A stretch of 64,000 bases of DNA from Streptomyces barringtoniae (GCF_020819595.1 NZ_JAJHNP010000012.1:178048-242047), one strand, 5' to 3'. Shown: positions 1 through 9,004, counted from the stretch's first letter. Numbers and translations: made by a program. The notes: a model not told the origin generated them from the sequence alone.

Positions 1-717
1 GCGTGGAACCACGAGCCGCGCCGCGGTCAGCCCCTCCACGCCCCCTTCGCCTGGGTCCTGGTCCGGCTCGACGGCGCCGACACCGCCCTGCTGCACGCCC
101 TCGACGCCCCCGGTCCCGACTCCGTGCACACCGGAATGCGGGTCCGCATCCGCTGGGCCGGGGAACGCACCGGCGCCATCACCGACATCGCCTGCTTCGA
201 GCCGTACGACGCAGAGCCCCACCGGCCGGGTGGCCACACCGGCGAGTTCGCGGACCCGCTCACCGGGATCGTCGCCCCCGCCCGCCTGGACTACACCTAT
301 TCGCCCGGCCGCGCCCAGTCCGCCTACATCGACGCCCTCTCCGAACAGCGCACCGTCGGCGAACGCTGCCCCTCCTGCCGCAAGGTGTACGTCCCTCCCA
401 GGGGTGCGTGCCCCACATGTGGTGTGGCCACAGCGGAACAGGTCGAAGTAGGTCCCCGCGGCACAGTCACCACCTTCTGCATCGTCAACATCAAGGCGAA
501 GAACCTCGACATCGAGGTGCCCTACGTCTACGCGCACATCGCCCTCGACGGCGCCGACCTCGCCCTGCACGCCCGGATCGGCGGCATCCCCTACGACCAG
601 GTGCGCATGGGCCTGCGCGTGGAGCCCGTGTGGACCGAGGGCACCCGCTACCCCGACCACTACCGGCCCACCGGTGAACCCGACGCCGACTACGACACCT
701 ACAAGGAGCTGCTGTGA
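1..717 (+). CDS. Zn-ribbon/OB-fold (DUF35) protein, 5' end outside window
   Basis: The frame is open from base 1, so the N-terminus is missing; 238 residues are visible. A four-cysteine zinc ribbon (CPSC then CPTC, about 16 residues apart, bases ~367-421) is followed by an OB-fold-like beta segment, the DUF35 architecture. An additional OB-like stretch precedes the ribbon, suggesting a two-domain protein. DUF35 proteins are known partners of thiolase-type enzymes in steroid and lipid side-chain degradation and polyketide chemistry, where they help bind acyl-CoA. The TGA overlaps the GTG of the next gene by four bases (GTGA), so this and the two thiolase-like genes form a coupled operon. The substrate cannot be told from sequence. 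Confidence 0.85.
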   Translation, partial: AWNHEPRRGQPLHAPFAWVLVRLDGADTALLHALDAPGPDSVHTGMRVRIRWAGERTGAITDIACFEPYDAEPHRPGGHTGEFADPLTGIVAPARLDYTYSPGRAQSAYIDALSEQRTVGERCPSCRKVYVPPRGACPTCGVATAEQVEVGPRGTVTTFCIVNIKAKNLDIEVPYVYAHIALDGADLALHARIGGIPYDQVRMGLRVEPVWTEGTRYPDHYRPTGEPDADYDTYKELL

Positions 718-1763
718 CCCGGGAGATCGCGGTCGTCGCCTTCGCCCAGACCGACCACCGGCGCTCCACCGAGGAGTCCTCCGAGGTCGAGATGCTCATG
801 CCGGTGCTCCACGCGGTCCTGGAGCAGACCGGCCTCAGGACCGCCGACATCGGCTTCACCTGCTCCGGCTCCAGCGACTACCTCGCCGGCCGCGCCTTCT
901 CCTTCACCCTCGCCCTCGACGGCGTCGGCGCCTGGCCGCCGATCTCCGAGTCGCACGTCGAGATGGACGGCGCCTGGGCGCTGTACGAGGCCTGGACCAA
1001 GCTGCTGACCGGCGACGCCGACACCGCGCTCGTCTACTCCTACGGCAAGTGCTCCCCCGGCTCGGTGCGGGACGTCCTCACCCGCCAGCTCGACCCCTAC
1101 TACGTCGCCCCCCTGTGGCCCGACTCCATAGCCCTCGCCGCCCTCCAGGCACAGGCCCTCATGGATGCCGGCCACACCGACGAACCCGCGCTCGCCGCCG
1201 TCGGTGCCCGCAGCCGCACGGATGCGGAAGCCAACCCGCACGCCCAGCTCAAGGGGCAGGTGCCACAGGGCGACTACGTCGTACGGCCCCTGCGCACCGG
1301 CGACTGCCCGCCCGTCGGCGACGGCGCGGCCGCCGTGATCCTCGCGGCGGGGGAGCGCGCCCGTGAGCTGTGCGAGCGGCCCGCCTGGATCCGCGGCATC
1401 GACCACCGCATCGAGGCCCACGGCCTCGGCGTCCGCGACCTCACCGACTCACCGTCCACCCGGCTCGCCGCAGAACGGGCCGGCGCCTTCGAACGGCCCG
1501 TCGACACCGCCGAGTTGCACGCGCCGTTCAGCTCGCAGGAGGTGATCCTGCGCCGGGCCCTCCGCCTCGGCGACGACGTCCGCGTCAACCCCTCCGGCGG
1601 AGCGCTGGCCGCCAACCCCGTCATGGCCGCCGGACTCGTCCGCATCGGCGAGGCCGCCGCCCGCATACACCGCGGCGCGTCCGACCGTGCCCTCGCCCAC
1701 GCCACCTCCGGCCCCTGCCTGCAGCAGAACCTGGTCGCCGTACTCGAAGGGGATCCACGATGA
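714..1763 (+). CDS. thiolase-fold lipid-transfer-type protein
   Basis: 349 residues. The N-terminus (EIAVVAFAQTDHRR) and the C-terminal NPSGGALAANPVMAAG segment are typical of the SCP-x/Ltp thiolase superfamily. These act on acyl-CoA by thiolytic or retro-aldol C-C cleavage, usually in complex with a DUF35 partner. The GTG start overlaps the stop of the DUF35 gene (GTGA) and the stop overlaps the ATG of the second thiolase (ATGA), implying coupled translation of three subunits. It is shorter than the downstream paralogue, so the two may form a heteromer in which only one is fully catalytic. That last point is inference. Confidence 0.85.
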   Translation: MTREIAVVAFAQTDHRRSTEESSEVEMLMPVLHAVLEQTGLRTADIGFTCSGSSDYLAGRAFSFTLALDGVGAWPPISESHVEMDGAWALYEAWTKLLTGDADTALVYSYGKCSPGSVRDVLTRQLDPYYVAPLWPDSIALAALQAQALMDAGHTDEPALAAVGARSRTDAEANPHAQLKGQVPQGDYVVRPLRTGDCPPVGDGAAAVILAAGERARELCERPAWIRGIDHRIEAHGLGVRDLTDSPSTRLAAERAGAFERPVDTAELHAPFSSQEVILRRALRLGDDVRVNPSGGALAANPVMAAGLVRIGEAAARIHRGASDRALAHATSGPCLQQNLVAVLEGDPR

Positions 1764-2926
1764 GCAAGGAGCCCGTGGCCGTCGTCGGTATCGGCCAGAC
1801 CAAGCACGTCGCCGCCCGCCGGGACGTCTCGATCGCCGGACTCGTCCGCGAGGCAGCGCAAAGGGCGCTTCAGGACGCCGAGTTGACCTGGGCCGACATC
1901 GACGCCGTCGTCATCGGCAAGGCGCCCGACTTCTTCGAGGGCGTGATGATGCCCGAGCTGTACCTCGCCGACGCCCTCGGCGCCGTCGGCAAGCCCATGC
2001 TGCGGGTGCACACCGCCGGCTCCGTCGGCGGGTCCACCGCGCTGGTGGCCGCGAACCTGGTCGCCGCCCGCCTCCACGGCACCGTGCTCACCCTCGCCTT
2101 CGAGAAGCAGTCCGAGTCGAACGCCATGTGGGGCCTGTCCCTGCCGATCCCCTTCCAGCAGCCCCTGCTCGCCGGCGCCGGCGGGTTCTTCGCCCCCCAT
2201 GTGCGCGCCTACATGCGGCGCAGCGGCGCCCCCGACACCGTCGGCTCCCTCGTCGCCTACAAGGACCGGCGCAACGCCCTGAAGAACCCCTGCGCCCACC
2301 TCCACGAGCACGACATCACCCTGGAGAAGGTCCAGGCCTCACCCATGCTGTGGGACCCCATCCGCTACTCCGAGACCTGCCCGTCCTCCGACGGCGCCTG
2401 CGCCATGGTCCTCACCGACCGCGCCGGAGCCGCCCGCGCGCCCCGCCCGCCCGCCTGGATGCTCGGCGGCGCCATGCGCAGCGAGCCGACCCTGTTCGCG
2501 GGCAAGGACTTCGTCTCCCCGCAGGCCGGCAAGGACTGCGCCGCCGACGTCTACCGGCAGGCGGGCATCGCCGACCCGCGCCGGGACATCGACGCCGTCG
2601 AGATGTACGTGCCGTTCTCCTGGTACGAGCCCATGTGGCTGGAGAACCTGGGCTTCGCGGAGGAGGGCGAGGGCTGGAAGCTCACCGAGTCCGGGGTGAC
2701 CGAACTCGACGGCGACCTGCCCGTCAACATGTCGGGCGGAGTGCTCTCCACCAACCCCATCGGCGCCTCGGGCATGATCCGCTTCGCCGAGGCCGCCCTC
2801 CAGGTGCGCGGCCAGGCCGGAGAACACCAGGTCGACGGCGCCCGCAGGGTGCTCGGGCACGCCTATGGAGGCGGCTCGCAGTTCTTCTCCATGTGGCTCG
2901 TGGGAGCGCTGCCGCCGGAGACCTGA
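1760..2926 (+). CDS. thiolase family protein (acyl-CoA C-C lyase type)
   Basis: 388 residues. The N-terminal VAVVGIGQTKH and the C-terminal NMSGGVLSTNPIGASG and HAYGGGSQFF segments are hallmarks of the SCP2/Ltp thiolase group. It follows the other thiolase-like gene with an ATGA overlap and is the last gene of the operon; the next gene starts 82 bases downstream with its own ribosome site. By analogy with DUF35/Ltp operons in actinomycete steroid catabolism it probably cleaves an acyl-CoA side chain, but no steroid genes are visible here and the window edge hides the upstream genes. Confidence 0.87.
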   Translation: MSKEPVAVVGIGQTKHVAARRDVSIAGLVREAAQRALQDAELTWADIDAVVIGKAPDFFEGVMMPELYLADALGAVGKPMLRVHTAGSVGGSTALVAANLVAARLHGTVLTLAFEKQSESNAMWGLSLPIPFQQPLLAGAGGFFAPHVRAYMRRSGAPDTVGSLVAYKDRRNALKNPCAHLHEHDITLEKVQASPMLWDPIRYSETCPSSDGACAMVLTDRAGAARAPRPPAWMLGGAMRSEPTLFAGKDFVSPQAGKDCAADVYRQAGIADPRRDIDAVEMYVPFSWYEPMWLENLGFAEEGEGWKLTESGVTELDGDLPVNMSGGVLSTNPIGASGMIRFAEAALQVRGQAGEHQVDGARRVLGHAYGGGSQFFSMWLVGALPPET

Positions 2927-3008
2927 AAGTCGTCCCCACGTGGCCTGTTGGGCATCGTGAGCGGTCGCTAGGCTGGCCCGCGGACGACGAACCGGGAGGA
3001 GCACGGAC

Positions 3009-3251
3009 GTGGCCGAGACCACCACCCAGCAGAAGCCGCTCGCGGGCTGGGACAAACCGGAGCTGGACCTCAGCAAGGCCGAGTGGCAGTCCAGCAGCCG
3101 AGGGCTGGGCGATGTCCAGATCGCCTTCATCGAGGGCTTCATCGCGATGCGCAACAGCGGCCGTCCGGAGAGCCCATCCCTGATCTTCACGCCGGCGGAG
3201 TGGGGTGCCTTCGTCTCCGGAGCCCGGGAAGGGGAGTTCGACCTCACCTGA
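3009..3251 (+). CDS. DUF397 family protein
   Basis: 80 residues, GTG start with GGGAGGAG upstream. The central WQSSSRG motif, the middle segment about residues 38-55 and the closing SPSLIFTPAEWGAFVSGAREGEF block are characteristic of DUF397, a small family abundant in Streptomyces. DUF397 genes commonly sit beside an XRE-family regulator and an RsbW-like ATPase (as in bldB-type and whiJ-type systems). Here no such regulator is adjacent, so this is an orphan copy. Molecular function is unknown. Confidence 0.9.
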   Translation: MAETTTQQKPLAGWDKPELDLSKAEWQSSSRGLGDVQIAFIEGFIAMRNSGRPESPSLIFTPAEWGAFVSGAREGEFDLT

Positions 3252-3371
3252 GCCGGCCCGGCGGCGAGACGGGCACCACCACCACTGAACCGGACCGGCA
3301 CCGCGCGTGCACCGGCAGCCGAACCGGGGGTGTTGCGCGCGGATTTCCGGACACGCGACCAGCAGGACCCC

Positions 3372-3406
3372 GCTGGGACCGACGCCTGCGTCAGGCTGGC
3401 CCCAGC
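3372..3406 (+). promoter_or_regulatory. nested inverted repeat before the universal stress gene
   Basis: GCTGGG (3372-3377) pairs with CCCAGC (3401-3406) and encloses GCCTG-CGT-CAGGC (3384-3396). It lies 35 bases before the ATG of the stress-protein gene, so it may be an operator or a 5' leader hairpin. No protein partner can be assigned. Confidence 0.35.
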
Positions 3407-3440
3407 AAGGGGAAGGTCGTGTTCCGAAAGGTGAGGGACG

Positions 3441-4343
3441 ATGAGCACTGCGCCGGTCATCGCCGCGGTCGACGGCTCCGACGACAGCTTGCGCGCGCTG
3501 GACTGGGCCTTCGACGCCGCCCGCCGCCGCGCCGCAACGCTGCGGGTGGTGCACGTACGGCAGTACGCCGCCTGGGGCCAGGCCGATGTGCTGGTCGCCG
3601 CACCGCCCGAGGCGGAGGGCGATCCCGTGCTGGACGACGTCCGCACCCGGCTCGCGAACCGCGGCGCGGAACCCGCCGTCGAGTACGTCGCCGTGGAGGG
3701 CGTACCGGGCGCCGTGCTGCCGGAACTCGGCACCGACGCCCAGCTGTTGGTGCTCGGCTCCCGGGGCCGCGGCGGCTTCGCCAGCCTGCTCCTCGGCTCC
3801 AACGGGCTCGCCGCCGCCCGGGACGCCGAGTGCCCGGTGGTCGTCGTACCCCGGCCCGGCCGGCAGGTGCACGGCGACGGTGCGGCCGAGCCCGGACCCC
3901 GGGTGGTGGTCGGCCTGCACGCCGACAGCCCCGACGAGGCCACCCTCGCCTTCGCCTTCACCGAGGCCGCGCTGCGCGGCGCGCGCGTCCAGGTGATCGC
4001 CGCCTATCCGTGGCCGGTGCAGACCTGGTCCGCCCCCGGTCAGCTGGTGCCGCCCCAGATCGACCAGGGCGTCGTCGAGAACGAGACCCGCGCCCTCGCC
4101 GAGGGCTTCCTCGCCCCGCACCGCGAGCGGCACCCCGAGGTCCGCGCCGACGCCGAGGCGCTGCCCGGCGACGCGGCCGGCCATCTCGTCGCCGCCTCCA
4201 GGGACGCCGAACTGGTCGTCGTCGGCCGGCACCGGCGGCGCCTGCTCGCACCGGCCCGCATGATGGGCTCCGTCACGCAGGCCGTCCTGCTGCACGCGGC
4301 GAGCCCGATCGCGGTGGTGCCCCCGGCGGCGCCGGGGGAGTGA
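3441..4343 (+). CDS. universal stress protein, tandem UspA domains
   Basis: 300 residues containing two UspA domains, roughly 1-140 and 150-298. The first ends with the ATP-binding signature LVLGSRGRGGFASLLLGSNG followed by CPVVVVP. The second has a weaker version (VVVGRHRRRLLAPARMMGSV) ending in SPIAVVP. Tandem-domain UspA proteins are typical of actinobacteria and are usually induced by hypoxia, stationary phase or energy stress. Start chosen at ATG 3441, with GGTGAGGG upstream. The ATP-binding glycine pattern appears intact in domain one and altered in domain two. It is apparently monocistronic, with its own leader dyad. Confidence 0.92.
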   Translation: MSTAPVIAAVDGSDDSLRALDWAFDAARRRAATLRVVHVRQYAAWGQADVLVAAPPEAEGDPVLDDVRTRLANRGAEPAVEYVAVEGVPGAVLPELGTDAQLLVLGSRGRGGFASLLLGSNGLAAARDAECPVVVVPRPGRQVHGDGAAEPGPRVVVGLHADSPDEATLAFAFTEAALRGARVQVIAAYPWPVQTWSAPGQLVPPQIDQGVVENETRALAEGFLAPHRERHPEVRADAEALPGDAAGHLVAASRDAELVVVGRHRRRLLAPARMMGSVTQAVLLHAASPIAVVPPAAPGE

Positions 4344-4448
4344 GCACCGGGAGCCGGGCAGCGCCGAGGCCGGGTAGGTCACGGCTGCGGTGTCCCGCGC
4401 CATGGTGGCGCCCCACACGCCTGCATACGGTCCCGCCATGCCGGCGCT

Positions 4449-4612
4449 GTGTGCGCCACCCCGAGCCCGCGGCCTTCGTACCGGCCCGTGTCCCTGCCGG
4501 CCCACCCGCCGGTCGTCCTGGCCCTGCACGGCTGCACACGGAATCGCGCAGGTCTACGCCGACAACTGCGGCCTGCCCCCAACTCGCCGATCGCTACGGC
4601 TTTCTGCGGCAC
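4449..4612 (+). pseudogene. polyhydroxybutyrate depolymerase/LpqC-type esterase remnant
   Basis: Pieces of a PHB-depolymerase-like esterase can be read in three different frames in the right order: LPAHPPVVLALHGCT (about 4494-4538), then IAQVYADNCGLP (about 4543-4578), then QLADRYGFL (4580-4606). In intact family members these form one continuous stretch around the oxyanion region. At least two frameshifts are needed, and the catalytic serine, aspartate and histidine parts are absent, so this is a decayed fragment. The rest of the 4344-4732 gap shows no coding pattern that I trust. It sits just upstream of another secreted alpha/beta hydrolase. Confidence 0.6.
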
Positions 4613-4732
4613 GGTTGGTCATGGTGGCCGACGACGCTGCCGGGGCCGTCTTCATGGCGGCCGCACACATGTCCGGCGCGCCCACTCCGCCCCTAGCCTC
4701 CAGCGCGTCCACCCACAGCCGGAGGAACCCGT

Positions 4733-6148
4733 ATGCCGACCACACCGCACAGACGGCCCACCCGCCGAGCCGTACTCCCCGCACTCTCGCTCACCGTGGC
4801 CTGCCTGCTGCTGACCACCCCGGCCGCGGCGGCACCCACCGGCACATCCGGCGGCCACTGTGCCGGCCGCACCCACCTCCGGGTGCCCGGCGCCGCCCGC
4901 CAGCAGGCCGACTGCCTGGACGAGCTGACCACCGCAGGCACCGTGGCCTCCGGCCACACCGACCCGGCCGACTACGCCGGACTCACCCCCAAGAACCTGC
5001 CCACGCCCACCGGCGTGCCCGGCATCCAGATCGACGGCTACTTCCCCGACACCTCCACCACCAACACCAACCACGGCTGGAACCACGACTCCCAGTTCGT
5101 CATCCGGCTGCCCGACCACTGGAACGGCGGCCTGGTCGTCGCCGGGACGCCCGGCAACCGCGAGCAGTACGCGAACGACAAGGCCGTCTCGGACTGGGTG
5201 CTCGCCCGCGGCTACGCCTACGCCGCGACCGACAAGGGCAACACCGGCACCGCCTTCTACCGCGACGGCGAGCGGCCCGGCGATGCCATCGCCGAATGGA
5301 ACACCCGCCTCACCCAGCTCACCCGTGCCGCCCGCGCCGTGGTCGCCCAGCGCTACCACCGCCTCCCGGCCCGCACCATCGCCACCGGCCTGTCCAACGG
5401 CGGCTACCTGGTCCGCTGGCAGCTGGAGAACCACCCCGAGCTGTACGACGGCGGAGTCGACTGGGAGGGCACCCTCTGGCGCGCCGACGGCCCCAACCTG
5501 CTCACCTTCCTGCCGCAGGCCCTGCGCAACTACCCTGCGTACGCCGCCGGCGGCCCCGGAGCCGCCGAGGCCGAGACCGCCCTGCACCGGGCCGGCTTCC
5601 CGGCCGGCTCGGAGTTCCTGTGGCCGTACCACTACCAGGTCTACTGGGACCTCACCCAGCGCATCTACCGGGAGGAGCTCGACCCCGGCTACGACGGCGC
5701 CACCGAGGCCGGCACCCCCTTCTGCGCCTCCGGCACACCGGGCTGCGACGCCGACTACGACTACGCGGCCAGACCCGCCGCCGTCCACCGCGCCGTCGAG
5801 CGGATCGCCCTCACCGGACGCCTCGGCAAACCGCTGATCACCATCCAGGGCACCCTCGATGTGCTGCTGCCGATCAGCCAGGACTCCGACGTCTACGCCC
5901 GCATGGTCCACGCGGCCGGGCGCGGCGCCCTGCTGCGCTACTACCGCATCGAGGACGGCACCCACACCGACTCACTCGTCGACGCCTTCCCCGGCCGGCT
6001 CCGCCCGATGGTCCCCTGCCACCGCTCGGCCTTCGAGGCACTGGAGCGCTGGATCACCGGCACCGCCCTCCCGCCCGCAGACCACACGGTCCCGCGCCCG
6101 CCCGGCGCCGACCCGGCAACGCTGCTCGGCAACTGCCCCCTGAACTGA
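4733..6148 (+). CDS. secreted alpha/beta hydrolase, tannase / 3-hydroxybutyrate-oligomer hydrolase-like
   Basis: 471 residues. An N-terminal signal peptide (RRAVLPALSLTVACLLLTTPAAAA) implies export. The nucleophile elbow GLSNGGY contains the likely catalytic serine. LDVLLPIS and the late EDGTHTDS segment are candidates for the acid and the histidine. Family resemblance is to tannase/feruloyl esterase and D-3-hydroxybutyrate oligomer hydrolases, which release small acids from polymers or oligomers outside the cell. Start ATG 4733 follows GGAGGA. The upstream neighbour is a decayed PHB esterase fragment and a hairpin follows the stop. Substrate is uncertain. Confidence 0.8.
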   Translation: MPTTPHRRPTRRAVLPALSLTVACLLLTTPAAAAPTGTSGGHCAGRTHLRVPGAARQQADCLDELTTAGTVASGHTDPADYAGLTPKNLPTPTGVPGIQIDGYFPDTSTTNTNHGWNHDSQFVIRLPDHWNGGLVVAGTPGNREQYANDKAVSDWVLARGYAYAATDKGNTGTAFYRDGERPGDAIAEWNTRLTQLTRAARAVVAQRYHRLPARTIATGLSNGGYLVRWQLENHPELYDGGVDWEGTLWRADGPNLLTFLPQALRNYPAYAAGGPGAAEAETALHRAGFPAGSEFLWPYHYQVYWDLTQRIYREELDPGYDGATEAGTPFCASGTPGCDADYDYAARPAAVHRAVERIALTGRLGKPLITIQGTLDVLLPISQDSDVYARMVHAAGRGALLRYYRIEDGTHTDSLVDAFPGRLRPMVPCHRSAFEALERWITGTALPPADHTVPRPPGADPATLLGNCPLN

Positions 6149-6154
6149 GCGGCA

Positions 6155-6179
6155 GCCCCGCGTCCGAGGGGCGCGGGGC
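6155..6179 (+). terminator. hairpin after secreted hydrolase gene
   Basis: GCCCCGCG (6155-6162) pairs perfectly with CGCGGGGC (6172-6179) across a 9-base loop, 7 bases after the stop codon. There is no U-tract, which is usual for Streptomyces terminators. Confidence 0.6.
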
Positions 6180-6309
6180 CGTGTCCGGTATGCGGTCCCG
6201 CCGCGGGCGCGACCAGCCACAACGGACCCGCAGCCGATCGGCGGCCCCGTCACGGCCGTTCCGGCGGAGCCGCTCCGCACTTCCGGCGGAGCCCACGTAC
6301 CATGGCCGC

Positions 6310-6807
6310 ATGTCGTTCCTCCGCCGCCGCAGCGCCACCCCAGCCGGACCCGACTTCGACGTGCTGGCCATGGACCCGGGCGACTGGCCGGGCAACCTCG
6401 GTGCGGGTCTGCTGCCCGCGCCCGACGGCACGTGCCAGGGTGTCTTCCTGCGCTACGACCTCTTCGGCGGCCGCGGCCCCGCCATGATCATCGGCAACCT
6501 CCCCGAGGGCTCCCCGGCCCGCGAGGTCGCCGAGGACGAGATCCCCTTCGAGGTGGGCCAGCTGCTGCTCGCGCTGGAGAACGACGAGGAGATCACCGTC
6601 GTCGGTGTCGAGGACACCCCGGTCCTCCAGGGCGACAACCTCCTCATCGTGCGGCGGCTGAAGCTGTCCGAGTCCCGGATCTCCTGCGTGCAGTTCGACC
6701 GCAGCGACGGCGTCCTCGTCACGATCGCCGCCTGGGACCGCCCCATCACCGACGACCTGTACGCCCTGCTGAAGCCGCTCCCGGCGGAGCTTTTCCAGCA
6801 GGGCTGA
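6310..6807 (+). CDS. conserved hypothetical protein
   Basis: 165 residues, no signal peptide or membrane segment. After a basic N-terminus (MSFLRRR) it reads as a compact alpha/beta protein with a glycine-rich strand (FGGRGPAMIIGNLPEG) and acidic patches. I do not recognise a functional family; similar proteins of this length occur across Streptomyces. ATG 6310 is preferred because the conserved-looking sequence begins there, although no strong ribosome site is visible. It converges on the amidase gene with only 15 bases between the stops. Confidence 0.8.
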   Translation: MSFLRRRSATPAGPDFDVLAMDPGDWPGNLGAGLLPAPDGTCQGVFLRYDLFGGRGPAMIIGNLPEGSPAREVAEDEIPFEVGQLLLALENDEEITVVGVEDTPVLQGDNLLIVRRLKLSESRISCVQFDRSDGVLVTIAAWDRPITDDLYALLKPLPAELFQQG

Positions 6808-6822
6808 GGCCACCCGCGCCGG

Positions 6823-8793
6823 TCAGCCGGCCGAGCCCTCGAGGGTCACGTCCGCGGCGCGGACGAAGGCCACCCGGTGGCCGTACTGGATCTCGTAGTA
6901 CAGGTCCTTGCCCATCACGACCCGGTGCGAGTCGGTGGTGAAGGTGACCGAGTAGTAGTACTCGCCCGGAACCTCGTCACCGACCACGTACGTCTGCCCG
7001 GCCGGGATCGTGTACGGCAGCGGAACGACCGACTGTGCGGGGACGCCCGCCGGATAGGCCTCCTTCTCCGGGTAGGCCCTGCCGTACACCGGGACGCTCG
7101 CCAGGCCGTCCTTCGGGGTGATCACCAGGCCCTTGGCGGGCACCGCGGCCGGAGCCGTGCGCGGGTTCTGGAACCAGGCCTTCTGGCCCAGGTACCAGAT
7201 CGCCGTCCAGTCGCCCCAGTGGTCCGCGACCGCGTACTGCTGGCCGGTGGAGACCCGGGAGGACAGGTCGTTCACGTCCTCGGTCGGGTCCTTCTTCAGC
7301 CCGATGTCCTTGACCAGCGGCGCGTTGACGTCGTGGTCCGAGTACAGCCGCACCTCGCTGGAGCCGTGCGCCGTGCACGCCTCGCCGCTAGTGGTGCAGC
7401 CCGTGTACACCGGCTGGTTCTCGGCGTAGTCCGGCAGGATCGTCACCAGCCCGCCCTGTTTGCCGGCCGTGCGCCTGAAGGGGTGGCCCAGCAGCTGGAA
7501 GTAGTGCCGCCAGTCCCAGTACGGACCCGGGTCCGTGTGCATGCCGGGGATGGTGGACGTGGTCGGGCCGGGCACGTTGTCGTGGCCCAGGATGTGCTGC
7601 CGGTCCAGCGGGATGTCGTACTTCCGGGCCAGGTACTTCACCAGCCGGGCCGAGGAGCGGTACATCGCCTCGGTATACCAGGCGTCCGGGTTGGCGAGGA
7701 AACCTTCATGCTCGATGCCGACGGACCGGGCGTTGACGTCCCAGTTGCCCGCGTGCCAGGCCACGTCCTTCGCCTTCACGTGCTGGGCGATCAGACCGTC
7801 CGTGGAGCGGACGGTGTAGTTCCACGACACATAGGTCGGGTCCTGGATCAGGTTCAGCACCCCGTCCCAGGCGCCCTCCGTGTCATGGATGACGATGTAC
7901 TTGATGCTCTGCGACACCGGCCGGTCGCCGAGGTCGTGGTTGCCGTAGTCGTCGTTCCCGAACTGCGCGTACGGCGCCCAGACCGCCTCGCATGACACCG
8001 AACTCGGACACTCGACGCCGTCCGTCGGCAGCGTGCCCAGCCCGGCCCGCCGCAGTTGGGCGGTGTCGGCGGTCAGCCGCGGCTGGGCGGCGAGCGCGAC
8101 CAGCTGGCCGTCGTCCGTGGTGCGCTCCTCGCCGGTGCGCAGGACGTCGTACACGTCGTCGGCGTACGTCGCCGCGGTCGCCCCGTCGTCGGCGCCGGAG
8201 AAGCGGGCCACCGCGCCGTACCACTCGGCCGGGTCGGCGCTCAGCGGCTCGCCCAGCTCCTTCTGCGCGGCGGCGAGCAGGGCCGCGCCGCCGGCCACGT
8301 TGGCCGCCGGGTCGCTGCGCAGCTCCTCGGCCGTCAGGCCGGTCAGCTGCGCCGCCTTCGGCAACGTCTTCAGACGGGCGGGGAGCGCGGACTCGGCCGG
8401 CACCTTGACGGCCGGGTGCACGGCGGCGCGCTCGCCGTCTCCGCGGGCGTCCTCCGAGCCCTCGGCGTTGTGCTCCGTGGTGGCGATCGCGGTCCGGGCG
8501 TCCGTGAGGTGCATCGGGCCGTAGCCGCCGGACACGCTGGGCGCGCCGGCGTGCCAGTCCCAGCGGGACTGGAGGTAGGAGACGGCCAGCAGGACGCTCT
8601 GCGGCACGTGGTACTCGGCCGCGGCGTTGGCGAACGCGTGCTGCAGCCGGTCCGCGGAGGAGTCCGTGGCGCTCTGCGCGGGGGCCGCGCCGAGCAGCGG
8701 CACCAGCAGGGCCGCCGAGGCGAGCGGGCCGGCGGCCCGCCGCAGTTGTCTGTGGCCGGGTGCGGACGTGGAATCAGTGGCGGAACCTCGCAA
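6823..8793 (-). CDS. secreted N-acetylmuramoyl-L-alanine amidase (PGRP/amidase_2)
   Basis: 656 residues starting from TTG at 8793. AGGAGG lies five bases upstream of that TTG, which decides the start against longer options with no ribosome site. A signal peptide (RRAAGPLASAALLVPLLGAAPAQSA) directs export. The middle carries the zinc amidase domain: IVIHDTEG, WHAGNWDVN and HILGHDNVPG followed by GMHTDPG supply the expected histidine ligands. The C-terminal third is SH3-like beta-rich sequence, probably for wall binding. It would cleave the lactyl-alanine amide bond of peptidoglycan in growth or autolysis. It is convergent with the preceding unknown gene. Confidence 0.9.
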   Translation of the reverse strand: MRGSATDSTSAPGHRQLRRAAGPLASAALLVPLLGAAPAQSATDSSADRLQHAFANAAAEYHVPQSVLLAVSYLQSRWDWHAGAPSVSGGYGPMHLTDARTAIATTEHNAEGSEDARGDGERAAVHPAVKVPAESALPARLKTLPKAAQLTGLTAEELRSDPAANVAGGAALLAAAQKELGEPLSADPAEWYGAVARFSGADDGATAATYADDVYDVLRTGEERTTDDGQLVALAAQPRLTADTAQLRRAGLGTLPTDGVECPSSVSCEAVWAPYAQFGNDDYGNHDLGDRPVSQSIKYIVIHDTEGAWDGVLNLIQDPTYVSWNYTVRSTDGLIAQHVKAKDVAWHAGNWDVNARSVGIEHEGFLANPDAWYTEAMYRSSARLVKYLARKYDIPLDRQHILGHDNVPGPTTSTIPGMHTDPGPYWDWRHYFQLLGHPFRRTAGKQGGLVTILPDYAENQPVYTGCTTSGEACTAHGSSEVRLYSDHDVNAPLVKDIGLKKDPTEDVNDLSSRVSTGQQYAVADHWGDWTAIWYLGQKAWFQNPRTAPAAVPAKGLVITPKDGLASVPVYGRAYPEKEAYPAGVPAQSVVPLPYTIPAGQTYVVGDEVPGEYYYSVTFTTDSHRVVMGKDLYYEIQYGHRVAFVRAADVTLEGSAG

Positions 8794-9004
8794 TGCGGCC
8801 TCCTGTGACGGGCGGGCGTGGCGGGGCGTGCGGCGCCGAGCTGGGTCAGTGGTATCGGCTGGCCGACGATCCGTCAATGATGCCTTCAGGAAGGCCATTT
8901 CCCATGTCGCGAAGGGGTTTCGGCGAGTTTCCCGACGGAGGTGCGCGGGCCTGCGGGGCGTCACTGGCGTACACCAGTGGCCACCGGGCCCGGACACACG
9001 AAGG

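Noticed and set aside
3361..3420. Possible DosR/DevR-type box upstream of the universal stress gene
   Set aside because: GGGACC and GGCCCC elements occur but spacing and symmetry do not match the GGGACT-N-AGTCCC pattern; only the hairpin-like dyad was kept.
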